Positions 1 through 4,931 of a stretch of 8,465 nt of DNA are shown here, piece after piece. Position numbers and translations under genes: made by a program. The stretch is from Bacteroidales bacterium. GTDB lineage: Bacteria; Bacteroidota; Bacteroidia; Bacteroidales; Paludibacteraceae. The stretch is from assembly GCA_018066005.1 (NCBI GenBank), contig JAGHSG010000032.1:1-8465 (forward strand). The letters run 5' to 3'. The notes below the pieces were generated by a model that was given only the letters and a program-made list of their open reading frames with translations, was not told where the DNA came from and searched no databases. Numbering within the stretch: the stretch's first letter is position 1; each line of letters starts with the position of its first letter.

Positions 1-455
1 CCGACCGGTTGATTGGTACGCAACGCCTCATCCATGCGGAACATGCCTTCATAATTGACTTGTTGGCAAAATGTCTGATCCACATGAATCATCTCATCGT
101 GTAACAAAAACCAGCCTATCTTACTCAACCGATAACGTTCCGTTTCGGGGGCTATCAGCAGAATACGTGTTGTCAAACCGGCCTCCATAAGGCAAGCCAC
201 ACTCAAGCGGCTCTGACCCGTTTTTTCGGCCACCTCGTCCACCGTCAACCCTTGTACCTCATCGTGCATCGAGCATTTATCGGAGTGCTCGGAAGCACCA
301 CCGTCAATTGCACTGAGGATGCCCCACTCCACCAATAAACGCGCTGTCTGAAAAACAGCAGGCCCCCATGCATAAAGAAAAGCCATCTGCTGCGCATCGC
401 GAGCAGACAGCTGATCTTCGGCATATTGATTTTGCAAGTTATTGTGCAAGTGCAT
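1..455 (-). CDS. Class I SAM-dependent methyltransferase, N-terminal part (cut by window edge)
   Basis: This is the first 151 codons of a gene whose 3' end lies beyond position 1. The visible part has a short helical N-terminus (residues about 20-48, containing AQQMAFLYAWGPAVFQTARL) followed by a winged-helix-like segment (about 69-120, with LTVDEVAEKTGQSRLSV, LMEAGL and RYRLSKIGWFLLHD) and then VNYEGMFRMDEAL. From memory this order matches Bacteroidales class I methyltransferases that carry an N-terminal dimerisation/winged-helix domain before the Rossmann domain. The SAM-binding motifs themselves would lie outside the window, so activity and substrate are unknown. Residues about 50-69 (DGGASEHSDKC and flanks) are an insertion made by the repeat at 263-307 and interrupt the normal step from helix to HTH. 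I chose the ATG at 455 because no earlier in-frame start exists: an in-frame TGA lies a few codons upstream. AAGG about eight bases upstream is a weak possible ribosome site. Confidence 0.65.
   Translation of the reverse strand, partial: MHLHNNLQNQYAEDQLSARDAQQMAFLYAWGPAVFQTARLLVEWGILSAIDGGASEHSDKCSMHDEVQGLTVDEVAEKTGQSRLSVACLMEAGLTTRILLIAPETERYRLSKIGWFLLHDEMIHVDQTFCQQVNYEGMFRMDEALRTNQPV
263..307 (-). repeat. Palindromic dispersed element, copy 1 (inside the methyltransferase gene)
   Basis: This matches copy 2 (677-721) at 43 of 45 bases. Its core on the minus strand is GGTGCTTCCGAGCACTCC, where GTGCT and AGCAC form a stem around TCCG; an outer CGG/CCG pair can extend the hairpin across a small internal loop. 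It is read in frame as DGGASEHSDKC within the methyltransferase. It lies at the junction between the N-terminal helices and the winged-helix segment, where homologues as I remember them have a short link. Confidence 0.85.
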
Positions 456-492
456 AACTACAACCTTTTTTACCCATTTTCATTTTGGCGCG

Positions 493-524
493 CAAAGTTA
501 CAATTTTTTTTTGATATTTGCAAA
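493..524 (-). promoter_or_regulatory. Bacteroidetes-type promoter for the methyltransferase gene
   Basis: On the minus strand, TTTG (complement of 521-524) is followed after exactly 20 bases by TAACTTTG (complement of 493-500). This fits the Bacteroidetes sigma-ABfr consensus TTTG-N19-21-TAnnTTTG. The predicted transcription start is a few bases further on, near 487-489, which gives a leader of roughly 32-34 bases to the ATG at 455. The -7 box and its next bases (TAACTTTGCGC) are identical to those of the promoter in front of the amidase gene. Confidence 0.75.
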
Positions 525-541
525 AAATATTCATATTTTTT
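522..541 (-). terminator. AT-only inverted repeat at the mnmA stop, possible weak terminator
   Basis: Nine bases at 522-530 are perfectly complementary to 533-541 with a 2-base gap (aaaaaatat / atatttttt). It overlaps the last bases of mnmA and the -33 box of the methyltransferase promoter. The stem has no G-C pair, so it would be weak as an intrinsic terminator. It may simply be an AT-rich promoter upstream sequence. Confidence 0.25.
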
Positions 542-1646
542 ATGCAAATGTAATAATTCCTCCGCCTACAAGGCGGTTATCTTGATAAAAAACGCAACTT
601 TGTCCGGGTGTTGGCGCCCAAACGGGGAGTTTAGAGTTTAGAGTGTAGAGTTTAGCGTTTAGCGTTGAGCGTTGAGCGTGCATTGTGCATTTATCGGAGT
701 GCTCGGAAGCACCACCGTCAACCTGTAATCTGGCTTCCTGCGGAATACTTCGGTACCGAATTTGTGCCATTACAGGACGCGTGCTGTCCCCACTAAATAC
801 CACATCACGCAAATGTACTTCATGTGTGTAAAGTTCGTCATGTGTGCCAAGCGTGACCGTATTGGTGGCAGCATCTATTTTTGTTACAAAAGCCGGCTCA
901 CCCAACGCCACCCCCAGCCCCTTGCGCTGACCGATGGTATAATGGGCAAAACCCTGATGCGCCGCTAAGGCGGCTATTGATGCGCCACTGGCGTGGCTAT
1001 TGATGGATTGATGTATTGATGAACTGAGGGATGGGGAAAGGACATACTTACCCGGATTAGGAGGCAAGTTCAAAAAAGTACGATAATCATCCTGAATGAA
1101 ACAAATATCTTGACTCTCTCCCGACTGCGAAAGAGCCGTAAAACCTTTATTAGCCAAGTAATCGCGCACCTGCTGCTTGGTCATATCCCCCAAGGGGAAA
1201 ATAACCCTGTTCAACTGCTCCGGCGATAGTTGCCACAAGAAATACGTCTGGTCTTTATGCGTGTCTGCTGCCCGATAAAGACAACCATTTTGTACCCGTG
1301 CATAATGCCCGGTTGCAATATATTCACACCCCAAACGGTCTGCTTCATCCAACAAAGCACCGAACTTGATGGTTTTGTTGCAGAGAACACAGGGATTAGG
1401 CGTGCGTCCGGCAAGATATTCGTCGCGGAAATAGCGTATGACCGTCTCATCAAAACGGTCGCTATAATCCACAATATAATGCTCTACATCTAATTGTTTT
1501 GCCAAGTTTACTGCCGCTTGCAAAGATTGTTCTGTTGTATAACGGGTGCGGAAGGTGCAGCCGACAAGGTCGTAGCCCTGCTCCCGAAGAAGTAGGGCTG
1601 CTGCTGTGGAATCTACTCCACCCGACATGGCAAGCAAAATCTTCAT
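540..1646 (-). CDS. mnmA: tRNA-specific 2-thiouridylase MnmA (with two repeat-derived insertions)
   Basis: MnmA installs sulfur at uridine-34 of tRNA-Lys, -Glu and -Gln in the cytoplasm, using ATP to activate the base and a persulfide sulfur. The 368-residue product has the PP-loop SGGVDS (8-13), GHYARV (113-118) and the two catalytic cysteines: Cys89 in LCNK (equivalent to E. coli Cys102) and Cys182 in ICFI (equivalent to Cys199). The C-terminal barrel is recognised by TIGQRKGLG (237-245), TPGQSCVFY and GGGII. Two stretches are not normal for the family. Residues about 205-224 (Ser/His/Ile rich) sit between PGK and HQG, and residues about 309-340 (GGASEHSDKC plus a TLN-KL repeat) sit just before the PxxAPTPGQ motif; both are encoded by repetitive DNA. 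The key motifs are intact, so I expect a working enzyme. The ATG at 1646 overlaps the nadA stop as ATGA, implying translational coupling. A TTG at 1655 is also open but is less likely. Confidence 0.95.
   Translation of the reverse strand: MKILLAMSGGVDSTAAALLLREQGYDLVGCTFRTRYTTEQSLQAAVNLAKQLDVEHYIVDYSDRFDETVIRYFRDEYLAGRTPNPCVLCNKTIKFGALLDEADRLGCEYIATGHYARVQNGCLYRAADTHKDQTYFLWQLSPEQLNRVIFPLGDMTKQQVRDYLANKGFTALSQSGESQDICFIQDDYRTFLNLPPNPGKYVLSPSLSSSIHQSINSHASGASIAALAAHQGFAHYTIGQRKGLGVALGEPAFVTKIDAATNTVTLGTHDELYTHEVHLRDVVFSGDSTRPVMAQIRYRSIPQEARLQVDGGASEHSDKCTMHAQRSTLNAKLYTLNSKLPVWAPTPGQSCVFYQDNRLVGGGIITFA
627..678 (-). repeat. Degenerate 6-7 bp tandem array inside mnmA
   Basis: The plus strand reads as variants of gtttaga / gtttagc / gttgagc (gagtttagagtttagag, then tgtagag, then two units each of tttagcg and ttgagcg). 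It directly adjoins palindromic element copy 2. It encodes MnmA residues about 323-340 (THAQ-like, then repeated TLNxKL), which are absent from ordinary MnmA. Seventeen bases are shared, inverted, with the array at 7615-7642. Confidence 0.8.
677..721 (-). repeat. Palindromic dispersed element, copy 2 (inside mnmA)
   Basis: It is a near-identical copy of 263-307, in the same orientation and read in the same frame as DGGASEHSDKC followed by T-M-H. It forms residues about 309-323 of MnmA, in the C-terminal barrel ahead of TPGQS. Confidence 0.85.
972..1021 (-). repeat. attgatg array with an 11-bp direct repeat inside mnmA
   Basis: The heptamer attgatg occurs four times on the plus strand (starting at 976, 999, 1007 and 1015). 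The last three have an 8-bp period, and ggctattgatg is repeated at 972-982 and 995-1005. The array encodes MnmA residues about 209-225, an extra Ser/Ile/His-rich loop between PGK and HQG. Confidence 0.7.
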
Positions 1647-2545
1647 TTGGACCAATCAAGCATTTTTTGGATGGGTTTAAGCGCCTGCATCGCCATCTCT
1701 GGCGCCACTGATACAATGGGAGATTCGTTCTGCACGCAAGCGAACAGTTTTTCCAACGTATGTAGATGCATATATTCGCAGGCATTCTCCGTTGCTATCA
1801 ATTGCACATGGGGGCAGGACTTATAAATCTCATAATCAACACCATCCGCCGTCATCACAATATATTTGTTTTGCGGATGTTCTTGCACATATTTAATCAA
1901 CACCGCCGTGGAACCGACCACATCGCTTTGCTCTACAATTTGCTTGCGGCACTCGGGATGAGCCAACACAAGGGCATCTGGATATTGTTTTTTGAGTTCT
2001 GCCAGATGCTCCTGCGAAAAGCGGTCATGAACATGGCAACAGCCGTTCCAAAGGTCCATATTACGTCCCGTCTGCTCATTGATATAACGTCCTAAGTTGC
2101 GGTCGGGACCAAACAGAATCTTTGCATCTTCCGGCAGGCGATTAACGATTTTTAGGGCATTACCGCTCGTAACCACAATATCCGACAACGCCTTAACGGC
2201 GGCAGAAGTGTTGACATAACTGACCACAAGATGGTCAGGATGCTCTTTTTTCCATGCTTGCAAGTCAGCGGCCTGACACGAATCTGCCAAGGAACAACCG
2301 GCGGAAGCGTCGGGAATAAGTACTTTCTTGTTAGGACAAAGGATAGCAGCCGTTTCTGCCATAAAGTGGACACCGCACATCACAATAATGTCGGCATCTG
2401 TTTTTTGAGCCTGCTGCGCCAGAGCCAGGCTGTCGCCGACAAAATCGGCAACAGCCTGAATCTCAGCACGCTGGTAATAATGCGCCATGATGACGGCATT
2501 TTTCTGCCGACACAAGTCACGGATTGATTGAGATAAATCAGTCAT
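1643..2545 (-). CDS. nadA: Quinolinate synthase A (NadA)
   Basis: NadA condenses iminoaspartate with dihydroxyacetone phosphate to make quinolinate, the second step of de novo NAD synthesis, on a [4Fe-4S] cluster. The 300-residue length fits the short form of the family (about 300 in Thermotoga). The three expected cluster ligands are Cys84 (SAGC), Cys170 (WNGCCHVH) and Cys256 (ENACEYMHLHTL). Their spacing of 86 and 86 residues is close to the 87 and 86 of the Thermotoga enzyme. Other family signatures are AHYYQ (21-25), GDSL (37-40), CGVHFMAET (57-65), GPDRNLG (146-152) and HPEC (196-199). Aspartate oxidase (nadB) and nadC are not in the window. The ATG at 2545 starts one base after the TAA of the hydrolase gene; upstream in-frame ATGs fall inside that gene and would add a non-conserved N-terminus. 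The end overlaps the mnmA start as ATGA. The enzyme is likely cotranscribed with its neighbours, although their functions are unrelated. Confidence 0.95.
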   Translation of the reverse strand: MTDLSQSIRDLCRQKNAVIMAHYYQRAEIQAVADFVGDSLALAQQAQKTDADIIVMCGVHFMAETAAILCPNKKVLIPDASAGCSLADSCQAADLQAWKKEHPDHLVVSYVNTSAAVKALSDIVVTSGNALKIVNRLPEDAKILFGPDRNLGRYINEQTGRNMDLWNGCCHVHDRFSQEHLAELKKQYPDALVLAHPECRKQIVEQSDVVGSTAVLIKYVQEHPQNKYIVMTADGVDYEIYKSCPHVQLIATENACEYMHLHTLEKLFACVQNESPIVSVAPEMAMQALKPIQKMLDWSK

Positions 2546-2546
2546 T

Positions 2547-4931
2547 TTATTTGAGTATATTACCCATGGCATCGTAATAGATACCATCTTTCAGCATATA
2601 AAGGTGATGATTATATATCATTTTTTTAGGAGCTAATTGCATGTCCATCAAAGGCAGAGAAGTGGGCTGTTCAGATGTCGTTTCTAACAAAATATCATCT
2701 GCATAAACGGTAAATCCGCCATTACCTTCAACCCGTACACCAATGGCTTGAATGGTTTGACCTGCTAAGTCAGCAGCAAGAACTAACTTGGCTTCTTTCC
2801 AATCTGTCCCTTGTACAGCGGGAGAATAATGCCATGTACCATTGATTAAGCAGGCAATACTCATCTTATAATCTCCATTGTTAGCCTTTACATAAGCCGT
2901 CAAAGCCAAAGCCCCCGTAATACCAATCTTGGTCTCCGAGAATTGCATCAAGTAAGTGCCATTAACCGAACCGTTCAACTTGAGAGCATAATCACCCGAA
3001 CGATGCGTGTCTTTAGACAACTCATAATTAGCACTTCCGGTCACATTCTTAGCATTATACAAGCAGGGGTCAACGGGGAAAGTACCTTCACTTCTATACT
3101 GACCATCTACCATGTTATATTTGGTAAATTTCTGCTCAAAACTATTGCGATAATAGACAGGTCCTAAGGAATAAGGAATAGGCACCTCATCCGTCAGTTG
3201 TTGCGTATTATTTAATAAACGTGTAGCGGCGCCTGCCAAACGTACATAGAAGTCCGAAGAACACCAAATACCATCAGCCGACATGGTTAAGAAATATGAA
3301 TCCGTCGGAATCATACTCCAATCCTCGGCTGCTTTGTTGATGGCGGTTCCCTCATCATACTCGTCAAACATGGCAAAATACATATTGGTACAACCGGCTT
3401 TCTTTACTTCGCGTGCCTGCTCCCAAAGGAATTTACCGGCCAAACGTGGTGCTTGGTTGATTTGTCCGGGATTCCACGTAGCCCATCCGAATCCGGAGAA
3501 CAAAACGGGCATATATGCGACCTTCTTTTCGTTGCATAATTGCACGTCTGCGTTCATCAAACCAATAAAATATTGATAGTCATTATGATTGCCGAAACGA
3601 CCCACATACCACGGCGAAACCATATCGCAAGACAAGAATGTGTCAAAGAAATTCTCCGTGCTGCCGGGTTTGCCCGAAGTGTTACCGGGTCCTTTGGAGT
3701 CGTTGCGGCCTTCGCGCCAATAAGTAGGAACGCCACCTATCACATAGCAACCTCTATTTTGCAGGAATTGAATCAGTCCCTTGGTCTGCTCCACATTACC
3801 CGGACGGTCATCAAAACCAATACCCCAAATCTCTACGACAGGCTTGCCGTTAACCGTAGCGTACGCAGACGATTTAGTCAACTCGTTATTCTGCTCAATA
3901 TTATATACCCAATCAAATTTAATCAGGTCAAACCATGTATTCTCCAATCCATTGGAAGTTATGTCGTAGCAGATATAGAACAGGCGGCCATTATTCTCGG
4001 CAGCACGTTGAATCTTTTTCAAATGACTTTGGTTGGTTTGAACCACCGAACGCATCTCATTACCCAAAAAACGCTGAACAGCCACACCTCCTATGCCGGT
4101 CTCTTTCATTGTTTTGAAATGAGCTTTGATAACATCTTCATCCTCCGAGCGATAAAGAACGGAATTTTGACCATTGCCTAAATTAGAGAAACCGGTCTGT
4201 GTCAAAGCAGTAGCCGGATAATCGCGTACATCTGGGTAAATTTCAAAAGTATGGTTGTACTGACGCGGCCAACGTGTTCCGTCAGGAGCAATATAATCAT
4301 TGCCCCAGTGGTGCCAAAAATCATTCTTACCACCTACTTTGAACCAACATTGGTAACCGGCTACTGACGTACCGATAAACTCTGTACCCTTGTTATGTTG
4401 TGTTTTGGGCTCATTGTTAGGATCCATAGTACCCTCGTATATCTCGATACGGGCAATATAGTTACCGCCGTTGATACGGAAATCTGAAGATTGGTTCTGT
4501 GCCTTATGCAGATAAGCATTATTGACGGAAATTGTTACAGTCATCCATTCACCCGTATTTTGACGTTGAATACCTGCTCCGCAGTAGTTAGGATTACCGC
4601 CACTATTGCCGTTATATTCCATATTCATACCGCCATTACCACGATCCAAATAGGTAATCTTAAAAATCAAATTGTTCATCTGTGGAGTAACCACATCTTG
4701 ATTAACACGGAAATAACCAAATTTGCCATCCGGAATACAGATGCAACCGCGGTTGTTCTGATTGTCAAAATAAGTGTACGGCTCATCATTGGGGTCATTT
4801 TTCATAAAATGCTCCATATTGGAGTTTTGTTGAGAGTTGTTTTGAAACTCGACCCAAGCCTTCATAGTTGCGGCAGAAGACATTACCGCAAAGGCACATA
4901 ATGCCAGTGTAATTGAAAAAACTTTTTTCAT
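2547..4931 (-). CDS. Secreted GH71/99-like glycoside hydrolase with N- and C-terminal beta-sandwich regions
   Basis: This 794-residue protein begins with a signal peptide (hydrophobic to about residue 20, cleavage likely after SSA). Residues about 24-170 look like a beta-rich accessory domain (TGEWMTVTISV, DFRINGG). The catalytic-like core at about 184-555 carries GYQCWF (192-197), HHWG (207-210), GVAVQRF (282-288), GKPVVEIWGIGF (362-373), GGVPTYW (399-405), DMVSPWYVGR (436-445) and FDEYDEGTA (522-530). These match Bacteroidetes proteins annotated as GH71/99-like, often misnamed xylosidase/arabinosidase. By analogy with the GH99 ExxE pair, Glu524 and Glu527 are the likely catalytic residues. 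Characterised relatives cut alpha-mannosides (GH99) or alpha-1,3-glucan (GH71); the substrate here is unknown. A second beta-sandwich follows at about 620-750, then a short tail from about 768 (NGxxxYDAxG-like) that resembles the end of many secreted Bacteroidales proteins. Its start overlaps the amidase stop as ATGA, so the two exported enzymes are probably translated together. Confidence 0.8.
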   Translation of the reverse strand: MKKVFSITLALCAFAVMSSAATMKAWVEFQNNSQQNSNMEHFMKNDPNDEPYTYFDNQNNRGCICIPDGKFGYFRVNQDVVTPQMNNLIFKITYLDRGNGGMNMEYNGNSGGNPNYCGAGIQRQNTGEWMTVTISVNNAYLHKAQNQSSDFRINGGNYIARIEIYEGTMDPNNEPKTQHNKGTEFIGTSVAGYQCWFKVGGKNDFWHHWGNDYIAPDGTRWPRQYNHTFEIYPDVRDYPATALTQTGFSNLGNGQNSVLYRSEDEDVIKAHFKTMKETGIGGVAVQRFLGNEMRSVVQTNQSHLKKIQRAAENNGRLFYICYDITSNGLENTWFDLIKFDWVYNIEQNNELTKSSAYATVNGKPVVEIWGIGFDDRPGNVEQTKGLIQFLQNRGCYVIGGVPTYWREGRNDSKGPGNTSGKPGSTENFFDTFLSCDMVSPWYVGRFGNHNDYQYFIGLMNADVQLCNEKKVAYMPVLFSGFGWATWNPGQINQAPRLAGKFLWEQAREVKKAGCTNMYFAMFDEYDEGTAINKAAEDWSMIPTDSYFLTMSADGIWCSSDFYVRLAGAATRLLNNTQQLTDEVPIPYSLGPVYYRNSFEQKFTKYNMVDGQYRSEGTFPVDPCLYNAKNVTGSANYELSKDTHRSGDYALKLNGSVNGTYLMQFSETKIGITGALALTAYVKANNGDYKMSIACLINGTWHYSPAVQGTDWKEAKLVLAADLAGQTIQAIGVRVEGNGGFTVYADDILLETTSEQPTSLPLMDMQLAPKKMIYNHHLYMLKDGIYYDAMGNILK

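Noticed and set aside
627..678. Possible CRISPR-like array
   Set aside because: Units are 6-7 bases with no unique spacers and lie within a coding gene; no cas genes are present.
1647..1655. TTG start for mnmA at 1655, three codons upstream
   Set aside because: The ATG at 1646 gives the standard MnmA N-terminus (MKILLAMSGGVDS) and a typical ATGA overlap with nadA.
2546..2587. Upstream starts for nadA at 2572 and 2587
   Set aside because: They lie inside the hydrolase coding region and add residues not expected in the family; the ATG at 2545 immediately follows the hydrolase stop.
3540..4181. Plus-strand open frame of 213 codons
   Set aside because: It is entirely antisense to the well-supported glycoside hydrolase gene, has no promoter or family features, and is explained as a shadow frame.
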